A DNA stretch of 64,000 bases from JAYYZW01 sp965217605 (GCA_965217605.1 CBDCJB010000004.1:496001-560000), one strand, 5' to 3'; counted from the stretch's first letter, positions 43,219 through 53,199 are shown. Numbers and translations are program-made. Notes: generated by a model not told the origin, from the sequence alone.

Positions 43219-43548
43219 TCAACGCTCCCGTCGCTTGCGCCGCCTGTATTCCCGCCAGAGGTCGCGGGCGATCTCTATATCCTGGTGCTGACGCTTCTTC
43301 GTCCCACCGCCCAAGAGGACGATCAGGGCATCGCCGTCCTTGCCGAAATAGATTCGATAGCCGGGACCGAAGTCTATCCGGCATTCGAAAACACCAGCGC
43401 GCGCGCCCTTGATGTTGGAGAGGTTGCCCTGCTCCATCCGAACCAACGCCGTCGCCACCTTGGCTGCGGCTTGAGCGTTAAGTCGATTGAACCATCTGGC
43501 GTACGGGCTACGGCCTTCGGTGTCGATGTACTCTCTGATCTCAAGCAT
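43219..43548 (-). CDS. higB: HigB/RelE-family toxin (addiction module killer)
   Basis: 109 aa. MLEIREYIDTEGRSPYARWF, then VRMEQGNLSNIKG, GVFECRIDFGPGYRIYFGKD and VLLGGGTKKRQHQDIEIA, the pattern of the phage-derived Gp49/HigB-like killer family. These are mostly ribosome-dependent mRNA nucleases. Intact, with the antitoxin next to it, near the tRNA end of the island, where such a module would stabilise the inserted DNA. Confidence 0.87.
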   Translation of the reverse strand: MLEIREYIDTEGRSPYARWFNRLNAQAAAKVATALVRMEQGNLSNIKGARAGVFECRIDFGPGYRIYFGKDGDALIVLLGGGTKKRQHQDIEIARDLWREYRRRKRRER

Positions 43549-43656
43549 CGAGATCTGGTAACTAATATGTTACCATCTGACAAGTCCCGACGGCAAGTGT
43601 TTATCGTGAGAGCAGGGTAGCTGCCCCATGCTTCGCAATCTACCCGTCGGAAGCCG

Positions 43657-44065
43657 TTACTGCCAATACCGGCCTTTCGCCTTACCGCCAACGTAGGTTT
43701 CATCGACTTCAACCACCCCGAGCAGGGTGGGGCCGGTGAGAAGGCCATTGTCTATGGCTTTGCGGATCCGGTGACAGAGATACCACGCGGTGCGATACGA
43801 GATCCCGAGGGTGCGTTCCAACTGGTTGGCCGACATGCCTTTGCAAGAATCGCGCATCAGGTAGACGGCGGCGAACCACTTGCGCAGTGCGAGATGCGAA
43901 TCGTACATAATGGTGCCTGCCGTCACGCTGAAGGGGTAATCACATGAGCGGCACATCCATTGAGCGCGGCTTTCGATTCTCGATTCGGCCATGTCGCCGC
44001 GTCGGGTGCAGGCAATGCAGGTGGGCCAGCGGAGCTTTTCGAGGCACTTTCGCTACTGGCGTCAC
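43657..44065 (-). pseudogene. IS1595-family transposase fragment
   Basis: A start-less frame gives CLEKLRWPTCIACTRRGD, CRSCDYPFSVTAGTIMYDSH, WFAAVYLMRDSCKGMSANQL and VVEVDETYVGGKAKG (first catalytic Asp), then a stop. It covers the zinc ribbon and start of the DDE domain only. It is not the same as the intact IS1595 element at 52100. The stretch 44066-44259 before the tRNA fragment holds nothing I recognise. Confidence 0.8.
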
Positions 44066-44259
44066 GTGCATAACGGCTCGTTCGACAGGCTCTGCGGAGA
44101 CAGATGCGCGCGCATCAGACGGGGTAATTCGACTGTGCTAGATTTGTGCTAACGTGAAAGCATAGTCAACCGTAAGTGATTGATAAGTCAACTGCGGTAT
44201 TGAATGGGCAAGCGCCACAAGTGACTGTTTAATAATGAAATATAACCCTTATATTCGGG

Positions 44260-44304
44260 CTACGAACTAGGGGGTCGGGAGTTCGAATCTCTCCGGGCGC
44301 GCCA
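44260..44304 (+). tRNA. 3' fragment of tRNA-Arg(ACG), probable attachment site
   Basis: 45 nt running from the anticodon loop CTACGAA through the 3' anticodon strand CTAGG, variable loop GGGTC, T-arm GGGAG-TTCGAAT-CTCTC, acceptor strand CGGGCGC, discriminator G and CCA. The 5' half (acceptor GCGCCCG, D-arm) is not in front of it: the 5' anticodon strand should be CCTAG but is TCGGG. Breaks in the anticodon loop are typical of tyrosine-integrase att sites. The natural terminator is retained downstream, so this looks like the chromosomal side of an island inserted to the left. Confidence 0.8.
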
Positions 44305-44307
44305 ATC

Positions 44308-44336
44308 AAAAAGGCCCCATTCGGGGCCTTTTTTTC
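44308..44336 (+). terminator. Rho-independent terminator of the tRNA
   Basis: AAGGCCCC-ATT-GGGGCCTT-like stem (44311-44330) and a run of T, 4 nt after the tRNA CCA end. It may also serve the convergent gene at 44353. Confidence 0.9.
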
Positions 44337-44352
44337 CATGCGTCGGTGATCC

Positions 44353-44802
44353 TCACCCACACAAATTCTTAATCTCTTCGTCTATCCGACGCATGTCTTC
44401 AATTCGTGCCTCTTCTCCAACGCGTTCGCGGCTACCGTCGGCGTTCACGACGAACAAGCGGTTGGAGGATACGAGCCGTTGCCGGTGCGCTTTGGCGCTA
44501 GCACATTGCTGCCCCTTGACCTTTGTTTCTTCCGCTTGGGCGCGCCGCTCGGCGCGTTTCTGCAGCCGTTCTTCGCGGGCTGCGTCGCTGGCTTCCTGCA
44601 TTTCCGCCAATGCTTTGAGCGCCCGGGGATCGGCGTCGCCATTGCGAACTTTGACTTCCTCGGCATCGCCGTGCCCGGGCGGTCGTTCACCGAAGTGCGT
44701 CACGCCGTTGGCGTCCGTCCAGCGGAAGATCTCGGCGTGGGCAGACGTCCCACCGAACATCACGATCAGGCACAAGGCCGAACATTTCGCAATCGTGTTC
44801 AT
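44353..44802 (-). CDS. DUF4124-domain protein
   Basis: 149 aa from ATG 44802. Signal peptide (MNTIAKCSALCLIVMFGGTS, AHA), then the DUF4124 signature EIFRWTDANGVTHFGERPPG, followed by a charged helix (EERLQKRAERRAQAEE). Periplasmic; function unknown. It is the last gene on the minor pilin strand, 21 bp after pilE, and DUF4124 proteins commonly sit near envelope genes. Probably co-transcribed. Confidence 0.82.
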   Translation of the reverse strand: MNTIAKCSALCLIVMFGGTSAHAEIFRWTDANGVTHFGERPPGHGDAEEVKVRNGDADPRALKALAEMQEASDAAREERLQKRAERRAQAEETKVKGQQCASAKAHRQRLVSSNRLFVVNADGSRERVGEEARIEDMRRIDEEIKNLCG

Positions 44803-44823
44803 CTTCAACGCTCCCGTGTGCCG

Positions 44824-45297
44824 TTACCAGCATTCCGCGACGGCTTCGCGATCCGCCTGCACCGCTGAATTGGAGCACGTTACGCCGGCAAGAATGCATT
44901 GCGTGCCGGCTTCATCGATGCGCAGCTCCCCGCACTGGGTGTCTTCGACTTGGCCACCGGCGGGGACGCCGCGCAACGTAAATGTCGTTGCATTCAACGC
45001 TTGTAGGGAGATGTTGTATTTCACGTTGGAGTCCCCTTGGGGAGACGTGGTAAACGGAAACACATTAACCAGATTGCCCGGATTACCAACATCGTCGTAG
45101 CGGCCCTGCGCGCTGAACGCCCGTTCCAGAAACAATGACAGTTCTTGCAGATCGCCAGCCACCGCTTTACGGCCGGTATCGATGGCGTAGGCGCGATAAC
45201 TGGGCATGGCGACCGCGGCGAGAATGCCGACGATGACCAGAACGATCATCAATTCGATCAGGCTCACGCCGCTAGAAACCCGGATCGTGGGGTTCAT
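44824..45297 (-). CDS. pilE: Minor type IV pilin PilE
   Basis: 157 aa. Leader MNPTIRVSSG then VSLIELMIVLVIVGILAAVAM (cleavage after G, Glu+5; V instead of F at +1), followed by PSYRAYAIDTGRKAVAGDLQ. Two C-terminal cysteines (DTQCGELRI, ILAGVTCSN) plus a terminal C-W. Terminal gene of the fimT-pilV-pilW-pilX-pilY1-pilY2-pilE order; its start overlaps the upstream stop by 4 bp. Part of the minor pilin/tip complex. Confidence 0.87.
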   Translation of the reverse strand: MNPTIRVSSGVSLIELMIVLVIVGILAAVAMPSYRAYAIDTGRKAVAGDLQELSLFLERAFSAQGRYDDVGNPGNLVNVFPFTTSPQGDSNVKYNISLQALNATTFTLRGVPAGGQVEDTQCGELRIDEAGTQCILAGVTCSNSAVQADREAVAECW

Positions 45298-45623
45298 CGT
45301 TCCGGCACTCCCTCTTCATCTTTGATCTCCGGTATTTTGTCGATCACTTGAATCTTGAGCAGGTGCATTGCTTGATTCCGGTATACACGTTCGTATTTCA
45401 CCGGCGTGCCTGGTTTAAAGCGGGTTACATCGGCGACCAAGGTTCCGGATTTGTCGCGTATTTCCAATCCGGAACCGTAAAACATCGCCTGGTCGTCAAT
45501 GACCACCCAGCTGTGTTCCTCGTCGACGCTATGCACGATGCCGTAACTAACCGAATCGTGTTCGTCGGCCGAGGCGATGATGGAGACCGCCAGGAGCGCG
45601 GCCGAGATGATGAGTTTATTCAT
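45294..45623 (-). CDS. pilY2: PilY2-like periplasmic protein
   Basis: 109 aa. Signal peptide MNKLIISAALLAVSIIASA, then SYGIVHSVDEEHSWVVIDDQ, a small beta-rich domain. Position between pilY1 and pilE is that of pilY2 in Pseudomonas; sequence similarity was not judged strong. Likely periplasmic factor for fimbrial tip assembly. Confidence 0.62.
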   Translation of the reverse strand: MNKLIISAALLAVSIIASADEHDSVSYGIVHSVDEEHSWVVIDDQAMFYGSGLEIRDKSGTLVADVTRFKPGTPVKYERVYRNQAMHLLKIQVIDKIPEIKDEEGVPER

Positions 45624-45644
45624 GCGCGTAACTCCGTTTGCGTC

Positions 45645-48600
45645 TTACTTGAGTTGCCGCCAGGACTGACGTCCGAGGCTTTGTGCGGCGGCGTTTACAT
45701 CATTGACGTCCGTTGACCCGTCGAGTCCTGAAGTTATCGCGTGATTAACGGTGCCGTCGGCGCTGGAAATCAACGTGACTGGAGCAACGGTCGGCGTACC
45801 AATCAAGCCGTTGTCGTGGTCGTAACCGCCACTGCCGTCGTCCTGTGCGTCGCCGTTGTTAAAGGATCCGTCGCCATTCAGGTCAAACACGGCGAAATCC
45901 GTTTTCCCGCCATTGACCGGATCGAAGGCCATCAGCGCCGAAAAGCCGCCGGCGCTTTCACAGCCACCAAGCGGTGCAAAAGTGTTGAAAAGGACGAGAG
46001 GTTCATTGCCCTCGGTGATCGCAACGATCGGATCAGCGATGATGCGCTCACCCTGCGAGCCGAACACGGGTGACACGAAATCGAGGTACCAACCCTTCTG
46101 GGAACTGTAATCCACGTTGTTCTGGCTCAGTGTTCGAGTGTACTGCGGGGTCGATCCGAACGTTTCCACGTCTTCTTCGACAATCTCTTGATGTTGCAGC
46201 GGTGTCGTAGGCTGCGTGCCGCTGCCGGACAGTGAGCGTGCGCCGACGGATGCGACCGCCGCGCCGTTGTCCCAGATCCCGTAAAACGTATCGACCTCGG
46301 CGGGGCTGGCGACGATGTCATCACCGGAGACGAAGAAACGCCCGGTGCCGAAGAGGATGATATAGCCGCCGTTTGGATGCACGATGATCGCGGGCTTGCT
46401 CGTTATCGCCTGGGCATTGCCGCTGGGTGCGATCGCCGTATAGAGCGGACTCCCGCTCAGGTCGACGGCCCAGTTCGCGGTGTTGGTATCGTTCAAATCG
46501 AACTTCCACATGTTGCCGCGGAGATCACCGGCGTAGACGTATTCATAAGTGAAATCGCCATTCGTATCGACGACGAGCGGCGTCGCCAGGCCATTCGGAT
46601 TGGCTGCGGATCCGTTGCCTGTGTCGAGCTTTTTGATCAGTGCGCTGGTCGCCAGATCGATGATGAAAAGCTGCGCTCGCTCGCTCGTGCTGTTATAGCC
46701 ATTGCCGGTTATGGCCACCCACGCGCCGTTTTTAAGGCGGGCTATCTGGGGCTTTGCCGAGTATCATTCCGAGTTCGGCGTGGGTGTATTCCCACATCAC
46801 GTCGTTCTTGTCGAACGTCGACGGCGTGGAGACATCCAAGCCGAATATGGCATTGCCGCCGCGCCCGGTGACGCCGACGAGCATGGTCTTCCAGTTGCTG
46901 CTGACGTAAGCGTCGGCTGCCTGCAGGGAGCCGTCGACGTAGAAGCGATGCCCGTAGCTGGTGCTCGTCAGATCGGCCAAATTCGGGAAGGTGACTTGTG
47001 GCACGAAAGCGAACTCCTCGGCACCCGTGTCGGTGCGGAAGCCGTGCAGCATGCCATCATTGGCGCCGACGTAAACCATGTCCTGACGCGACTGCTTGGA
47101 CTGCAAAAAGGCATTGAAACTCGAGCCTTCGGTTCCACCCAAGGTCTGGTAGGGCGGGGTGGATTGCTGTTTCGTGACGGCGACGGGCGTCGAGTGAATG
47201 ATGTCGCCCAGGAGCTCGTCGCGATTGCGGAACGTGCCGCCATTCGATACTTCGTTACTCTGATCGCCGCGGATGTAATCGACGATCGCCTGGCTGCCGA
47301 TGCTGGTCTGTTGGGCGGCGGTCAGGTTGGCCCATTCAAACTCTTCGCCGTCGACACCGCCGGAATCGACCCAGGTAAAGATATCGCGGTTGGCTTCGAT
47401 GGGAATGTTATCGCCCGCGTTCCAAACGGTGCTACCGATGATGCCGCCTGCGAGGAACTGGATGCCAAACAGATCACCGTCCCAATTCTCAGTATCGAAA
47501 AATCCTTGAAAGATGAGCGTCCCGGTTTGTACCGATTGGGACGTTGCAGCGACGGCTGACGCCGATCCGGTACGGTTGCCGATGTCAGTCAGCACGGCAT
47601 TCAGGCTGTCGATGAGTTGCTGCGGATTCTGACCGGCGAGATAGAGACCGCGTGAGTTGAACGCCGCATGCCGCATATCGTCGATCGTGGTCAGATTGTT
47701 TGATGTCGGCAGCGGCCACGGCGGCGCCGGTGTTGCACCGTCATGGTCGGCCGGCGCGGCCGACAGCGTGCCGTTCAAGCCGAAGGCGACTGCGTAGGTC
47801 ACCATATGCTGGGCCTGATTCTCGTCGATATTGGTGATCACCGGGACGTTGTCGTCGAGCGTGGACGATAGATCCCGCTCGTAGTATTTCATCGCAACGT
47901 CGGCGAGCGTGTTTGAAAACGTGTCCGCATGGGGACCGCCGTCCCAGCCGAGCGGACCGTCCGTATCCGTATTACCGACGCTCGGCGCGCCGCCGTTCCA
48001 GAACCCATCGGAGAACAATACGGTGAAATTCTGTTGGCACTCACCGCCGTCCGCTTCCGGCAGGATCGGAGAGGATGTGGTAAAACCGAGCGGGCTATGC
48101 AGGTTGTTGCCGGAATCGGTTTGATCGAAATATTCGCCGGTATTCTCCAGTAGACGCCTGAGTGGCGTACCGCCCGTGGAATTGACCTGGAACAGCTCGT
48201 CGAGCAGAGGCGTCTTGGCCGCGGCGTTGCCCATGTCCGCGACGGGTGTGCCGACGTTGTTGTTATTGTGCAGGGTCGCTAGGCCCATGCGCTGCGTCGA
48301 GTTGGTGATGAGTTCCGAGACCGCCCGCTTCAGGACGTATTCACGCTTGCGGTAGTAGGAGTACCAGTTCGCATAATTAGTCTGCTGTGCGGCGGTGAGC
48401 GTATCGACGAAGATCCAGCGCGGGTCGGTGTAATTCGGCGCGCGACTCGAGTACCCGGCCGATCCGGTATTTGAGACCGGGCATTCGCCATTCTGGTAGA
48501 CGCCATCGGTAGGATTTCCGCCCGAACCGTCCACCCACTGGCCGTAGCCCGCCGCATAACCCGTCCAATCGGCGTTCAGGAGGTTGCGCGTCCAGCCGTT

Positions 48601-49020
48601 CGCGTCATAGGGATCGCTCAACGCCGCGGTGATGGATTGATTCTGATAGGGATCGCCGTTTTCGTCGACGCCGAACCACGGGACATAGGTCACGGCAGGG
48701 TTATAGGCCATGACGCTGTAACCAACGCACATTTCCCGGTCTTCTTCAAAGTTATTGGGCGAAAAATCCATGTTGCCCCAGTTGGATGCACCTGGATGCG
48801 CCGTCAAGGCGCCGTTCGTCAAGGTAACTTCCCAGTCCATCGAACCCGAATCGTCGAGCGAGAAGAAAATGTTGGCTGCGACGTCGTTGGCGAGAAATAT
48901 CGGTGTATTCGGGATCGATAACGCGGCGCCGGCGGTGATCCAGTTCCCCAACAGGAAACCGGCCAGTACAGGCCGCCAAAACTTGGCTTTGACGTTCGAA
49001 GGATGAGTTGGCACGTTCAT
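45645..49020 (-). pseudogene. pilY1: PilY1 pilus-tip adhesin, split by one extra base
   Basis: Two frames together give about 1120 aa, the normal PilY1 size. The N-terminal part (ATG 49020) has a signal region, a von Willebrand-like FFSLDDSGSM (MIDAS D-x-S-x-S) and the PilY1 MVYVGANDGMLHGFRTDTG. It ends at TAA after LGMILGKAP. The C-terminal part continues in the next frame with NGAWVAITGNGYNS, YAGDLRGNMWKFDL, GRFFVSGDD and a calcium-loop-like DLNGDGSFNNGD. Removing one G from the GGGG at 46748-46751 joins them (L-G-K-x-Q-I-A-R-L-K-N-G). Either an indel error or a recent knock-out of twitching/adhesion. Confidence 0.9.
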
Positions 49021-49065
49021 AGGAGTCTGTCCGTTACGGTGATCTGCGGGTGGAGCTCTGCTGCT

Positions 49066-49572
49066 TCACTTCCTCGACAAGATCGTTGATTGAGTCATGG
49101 ATTGAGCATTGAGATTCGCGCCGAAGCCTTGTGCCGAAACGCGATAGGCATAACGCCAGCAGTCCTGGTTGGTGCTGGCATCGGAATCCAACAGGCAGTT
49201 GTCGTCGCGCGGTACGCCGCCCATGTATTCGGTGATGAATTGGGGTTGCTGCGCGACGCCTGCAAGCACCGAATCGTCGCGGGTCTTCCAAACGGTCGCC
49301 GCATCGCTCCACTTCGGCTCCCCGGCGGGATTCGGTAAAAACAAGCCATCGGTGCCGTCGGTCGGCGCATAGAGCGGAAAGGCATCGGAGTCGTCTTCGC
49401 CTTCGCGTAATGCGGCTTCGGCGGAATCGAACGAGCTTTGCTTATTAAAAAAATGACCGGCCATGCGCTCGCCAATCACGGTCATTTTTACCGTGGACAC
49501 ACCTAAGAGGGTCATGACCGTGAGCATGACGAGTGAAACGATTAACGCGGCGCCGGACTGTTTCGATTGCAT
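49066..49572 (-). CDS. pilX: Minor pilin PilX
   Basis: 168 aa from ATG 49572 (an upstream TTG is less likely). MQSKQSGAALIVSLVMLTVM, the PilX-type start in which G is followed by A-A-L-I-V, then GERMAGHFFNKQSSFDSAEAA (conserved N-x-x-x-S-F-x-A-A-E-A-A-like block). It lies between pilW and pilY1 as in other gammaproteobacteria, 46 bp upstream of pilY1. Confidence 0.88.
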   Translation of the reverse strand: MQSKQSGAALIVSLVMLTVMTLLGVSTVKMTVIGERMAGHFFNKQSSFDSAEAALREGEDDSDAFPLYAPTDGTDGLFLPNPAGEPKWSDAATVWKTRDDSVLAGVAQQPQFITEYMGGVPRDDNCLLDSDASTNQDCWRYAYRVSAQGFGANLNAQSMTQSTILSRK

Positions 49573-49586
49573 GGTTATGCTCCGTA

Positions 49587-50693
49587 TCACGGTACGCGGT
49601 TGCGCAAACCGACGGTGGTTGAAAAGACCAGTCGAAGCCGGCGGTCAGCACCGGCACCGTTATTGACGACGGTGCCTTCGACGAAGGTCACGGAGACTGG
49701 GTAATCGGTTACGAAATCGTCTTTGCTCTTGATCAACAGCGATACGCGAACGCTCACGACCCGCGACCAATCAGTAACGGCGCCGGCGGCCACATACGCA
49801 TCCGCGAATTCGTCACCGCCCGTGTCGACGCCATAGGTCAAAGTCATCATTTCCACGCCTTTGGCGATCGGTAACGCGACCGGCGCGTTACCACCGTCGG
49901 TAATACCCATGCGGTAAAGCGCGGGGATGGGATCGGGATTTCCGTCGCCGTCTTCGTCGGTGTTATCGTCGGCAACGAAATAATTCGCGGCGACTACCGG
50001 TGTCACGACGGCGTCGGCCAAATAGGCTTGTTGTAGGGCCGCGTTCGGCGTGAGCACTTGATCGGTGCCCGCCACCGCGCTCCCAGTCGCACGGAACAGA
50101 TCGGCACGGCGGCAATCGGTGATGAGCACGAGATCTTCGCCGGTGGGTGAATTACCGCCGACGGTCACGGGCGGATCGAAATTATCGAAATCCGTTTTGT
50201 GTACGCGGACCGTGTCGCCTGTCGTCGCCATATCGGCGTTCAACTGAACGGCGGATTCCGAGCCGCGGATGAGTTGCAGGATGTCGCTGGTCTGGCAGAC
50301 CGCGTTACCGCCGCCAACCGTATCGCATATGGTCAAGTCGCGACCGATATGGTCCTGTGGCGGATTGACGCCGCCCCACCAGCCGGTTCCGTTGTCGAAG
50401 CCGAACAGCGCGGTACCCAGGTTGACGGTCGGCGGTGTTCCGTTTGCCACGGAATTCACGCCGACCTGTTGGCGGCTGCTGCAACCGACATAGCCCGCCA
50501 TACGGATATCACGTGCCATCGATTGCATGGCGAAGCGCCCATCTTCCTGAATGCGCGCCAGCGCGTGGCTTGTGCGGAAACTCTGTTTGTTGGCCGAGAA
50601 TACCTGTAGGGCAGAGCCGAGGATAACCAGACCCAGGGTCATCGCGACCATGAGTTCGATCAAGGTGACGCCGTTTTGCTTATGCGTGCTCAT
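49587..50693 (-). CDS. pilW: Minor pilin PilW
   Basis: 368 aa from ATG 50693 (the longer frame upstream runs through pilV antisense to nothing and is rejected). MSTHKQNGVTLIELMVAMTLG is the prepilin site; QSFRTSHALARIQEDGRFAM and ARDIRMAGYVGCSS are classic PilW segments. It starts 1 bp from the pilV stop region. Component of the priming tip complex. Confidence 0.92.
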   Translation of the reverse strand: MSTHKQNGVTLIELMVAMTLGLVILGSALQVFSANKQSFRTSHALARIQEDGRFAMQSMARDIRMAGYVGCSSRQQVGVNSVANGTPPTVNLGTALFGFDNGTGWWGGVNPPQDHIGRDLTICDTVGGGNAVCQTSDILQLIRGSESAVQLNADMATTGDTVRVHKTDFDNFDPPVTVGGNSPTGEDLVLITDCRRADLFRATGSAVAGTDQVLTPNAALQQAYLADAVVTPVVAANYFVADDNTDEDGDGNPDPIPALYRMGITDGGNAPVALPIAKGVEMMTLTYGVDTGGDEFADAYVAAGAVTDWSRVVSVRVSLLIKSKDDFVTDYPVSVTFVEGTVVNNGAGADRRLRLVFSTTVGLRNRVP

Positions 50694-50694
50694 T

Positions 50695-51135
50695 TCAGAT
50701 TTCACTCGTGAAATTGAACTGCTGCGCGCCCGCGCTGGTGTCCGCGCGGCTATCGTCCCACTGCACGGTGACGGTACAGATGCCCGTGTTCGCGCAGTTG
50801 ATGGCCGCGTCGCCGGAGGGCAACAGCGTAATGTGGGTACCGAACCATTCGGCGAGGTCGTCGTCGACCAGCGGCGGATTGCCGTCGCCAGCCGGCGCGG
50901 CATCGGTGATCACCATGTTGTAATTGCCAGCGAGGGCCACGTTGCGGTTGCTGCGCAGCCGGTCCATCACGTCGTAAGCGATGAGCACGGCCTGCGATCG
51001 GTGATGTGAGCTCGATCCACCGCGCATGCTCGTCGCGTGTAAGGCCGAAAGCCCGAGGATGCCGATCGCGAGTACGAACAAGGCGACCAGGGTCTCGACC
51101 AGTGAAAATCCAAACTGTTTTTGCGGCTTGTTCAT
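50695..51135 (-). CDS. pilV: Minor pilin PilV
   Basis: 146 aa. MNKPQKQFGFSLVETLVALF (cleavage G|F-S-L-V-E), then SALHATSMRGGSSSHHRSQA and YDVMDRLRSNRNVALAGNY, typical of PilV. A C-terminal disulfide pair is likely (INCANTGICTVTV). Tightly packed with fimT (6 bp) and pilW (1 bp). Confidence 0.92.
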   Translation of the reverse strand: MNKPQKQFGFSLVETLVALFVLAIGILGLSALHATSMRGGSSSHHRSQAVLIAYDVMDRLRSNRNVALAGNYNMVITDAAPAGDGNPPLVDDDLAEWFGTHITLLPSGDAAINCANTGICTVTVQWDDSRADTSAGAQQFNFTSEI

Positions 51136-51141
51136 AGGACT

Positions 51142-51639
51142 CTAGGGGCAGTTTTGCTTGGTTAAATCGACGTAACCCGCCATCGCGATGCTGAGCGTGC
51201 GCTGCCGGTTGTTGGCGTCGTTACAGTGGGCCGGGACCATTGCGAAACTCGCGAGCGCCGCTACTTCGCCGGTCGGCTTGAATTCGATGCGCACCGGCGC
51301 TGCCGTAAACGTGAGGGAGTTCACGGCATCGAATGTTCGCAGTACGGGTTCGCCCGTCTCCGGGAACGTGTCGTCGCCGTCCGAATCGATACCGACGACC
51401 CATCCGGTCGTCCAATCGTTTCCGGATTGCGGGACGATCGTGACCTCTACACCGCGCCCGACGGCCTCGCTGCGCGCGAGATTCACTGCGGTAACGAGAT
51501 GATTGACGTCGGTTATAGCATCGTTGCTGCGAACAATATCGACGAAACTAGGCACGCCAACGCCGAGTACGATCATCGCTACGGTGATCGATGCCATCAG
51601 TTCGATGATGGTAAAACCAAGCTGTCGTTTGATATTCAT
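51142..51639 (-). CDS. fimT: GspH/FimT-family minor pilin
   Basis: 165 aa from ATG 51639. MNIKRQLGFTIIELMASITV is the prepilin site; VNLARSEAVGRGVEVTIVPQ is the GspH/FimT signature. First gene of the operon, so the promoter should lie in 51640-51977. A longer start at 51675 would give an unusually long leader and is less likely. Confidence 0.9.
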   Translation of the reverse strand: MNIKRQLGFTIIELMASITVAMIVLGVGVPSFVDIVRSNDAITDVNHLVTAVNLARSEAVGRGVEVTIVPQSGNDWTTGWVVGIDSDGDDTFPETGEPVLRTFDAVNSLTFTAAPVRIEFKPTGEVAALASFAMVPAHCNDANNRQRTLSIAMAGYVDLTKQNCP

Positions 51640-51977
51640 GGTCGCAACCTTAGTAGACGAAATGGCTAGGTGCATATCTGAAGTTAACCAATTTAATGTT
51701 CATTCACGAAGAAACAATTCGTATCACGTTGCACTATGAAACTGATCACAACTATTTCCGATGAGACGAGTTCAAATGTGACCGAATTCAAATTCTTCTA
51801 GCGGCAACTCCTTGTGAAAAATTACCGGTTGGATAGAACAAGCATGAGTGATACCCGCGGAACCAGGTCACATTCCACGTGAGCAATGCGTACGGACGAA
51901 AAGCGTTCCCGTTTCGCTCCCAAGCCGGTTTTCTCCGTCAGGCCTGAAGGAGGTTAGCGGCGAATTTTCGTGAGGCT
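51640..51977. other. Intergenic, probable promoter region of the pilin operon
   Basis: About 340 bp, AT-rich near fimT (TTAACCAATTTAATGTTC). No gene recognised. It contains the transcription start of the minor pilin operon by position, but no sigma-54 or CRP consensus was found by eye. Confidence 0.45.
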
Positions 51978-52099
51978 TTAAGGGGTTGGGGCGTGTGTTT
52001 TCGGCATCTCGGACACGGCCTCCGGGCCGCTGAAAAAGCGGTCACTGAGCTGCTCCGCCACGAATTGCGCCGCCGCTGCGCTTCCTGAAGCGTTGAAAT
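51978..52099 (-). pseudogene. SGNH hydrolase, 3' part cut off by IS1595
   Basis: Reads HFNASGSAAAAQFVAEQLSD then RFFSGPEAVSEM to a stop at 51978. It is the C-terminus of the hydrolase whose main part lies at 54787 onward. Removing the IS1595 element and one copy of the 8-bp duplication gives DAVHFNASGSAAAAQFVAEQ in one frame, with the catalytic Asp-x-x-His restored. Confidence 0.85.
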
Positions 52100-52180
52100 G
52101 GAGATTATATATAGAGGTTGATTTCTGTCCAGGGCCTGCTATTATTGACTTCAGTTAGATAGATAGACAGGCGCTCGGCA

Positions 52181-53149
52181 ATGGCACAAAAGGCCCCTGG
52201 TAAAGCCCACCGCGAAGGGATCTCCGTCATGGAGATCGGCGAGATGTTCCCGGATGAAGAATCGGCCCGCAAGTGGTTCGAGGCACATGTGTGGCCTACC
52301 GGTCGCTGTTGCCCGCGTTGCGGGAGCGTGCGGACCCACGAAGCCAAGCATGCGAAGTCACCCTACCGCTGCACCGACTGCCGCGCCTACTTCTCGGTCA
52401 AGACTGGCACGGCCATGGAAAATTCGAGGATCCCGCTCCGCAAGTGGGTATTCGCCATCTACCTTGAAGTGACCAGCCTCAAGGGCGTGTCCTCGATGAA
52501 GCTACACCGGGATATCAAGGTCACACAGAAGACCGCATGGTTCATGCTCCATCGGCTTCGCGAGGTATGGGCGAAGGATAAGGCGGGGCGGTTCTCTGGT
52601 CCCTTGGAGGTCGACGAGACCTACATGGGCGGCAAGCGCAAGAACATGCCGAAGTCGAAGCGGGAGGAATTGACGGGTCGCGGCACAGCCGACAAGACGA
52701 TCGTCATCGGGGCCAAGGACCGGGATACCAATCAGGTGAGCGCTGAGGTGGTCTCAAATACGGATAGTGAAACCCTGCAAGGCTTTGTGGCGGACCACGC
52801 AGCCGCAGGGGCCACGGTCTACACGGATGACGCCAAAGCTTACCGGGGCATGCCCTACGACCACGAGAGCGTCAAACACAGCATTGGCGAGTATGTTATC
52901 GGCCCTGTCCACACTCAAGGGATCGAATCATTCTGGTCGATGCTCAAGCGGACGCACAAGGGCACGTTCCACAAGCTAAGCTCCAAGCACATGAACCGAT
53001 ACGTCCAGGAGTTCGCCGGTAAACACAACATTCGTGACGAGGACACGATGGCTCAGATGGTGTCGATGGCGGCTGGATTGATCGGACGGCGGTTGATGTA
53101 TTCCCAACTCATTGCTCCCAATGGATTAAGTTCGGGAGCGCGTTCATAA
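52181..53149 (+). CDS. IS1595-family transposase (ISXO2-like)
   Basis: 322 aa. Zinc ribbon C-P-R-C...C-T-D-C (RCCPRCGSVRTHEAK, YRCTDCRAYFSVKTGTAM), then the DDE domain: Asp in LEVDETYMGGKRK, Asp in VYTDDAKAYRGM, and HTQGIESFWSMLKRTHKG with the catalytic Glu. Full length, no stops. Starts 80 bp inside the left end of the element. Confidence 0.95.
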   Translation: MAQKAPGKAHREGISVMEIGEMFPDEESARKWFEAHVWPTGRCCPRCGSVRTHEAKHAKSPYRCTDCRAYFSVKTGTAMENSRIPLRKWVFAIYLEVTSLKGVSSMKLHRDIKVTQKTAWFMLHRLREVWAKDKAGRFSGPLEVDETYMGGKRKNMPKSKREELTGRGTADKTIVIGAKDRDTNQVSAEVVSNTDSETLQGFVADHAAAGATVYTDDAKAYRGMPYDHESVKHSIGEYVIGPVHTQGIESFWSMLKRTHKGTFHKLSSKHMNRYVQEFAGKHNIRDEDTMAQMVSMAAGLIGRRLMYSQLIAPNGLSSGARS

Positions 53150-53199
53150 TGTAGAGTCGCGAAATTTTAGGTATGCGCGTGCTATGCATAAATCAGAAT

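Noticed and set aside
44200..44304. Complete tRNA gene
   Set aside because: The sequence in front of the anticodon loop cannot form the 5' anticodon strand, D-arm or acceptor strand.
50694..50903. N-terminal extension of pilW to 50903
   Set aside because: It reads through pilV in another frame and is arginine/proline-rich; ATG 50693 gives a normal prepilin leader.
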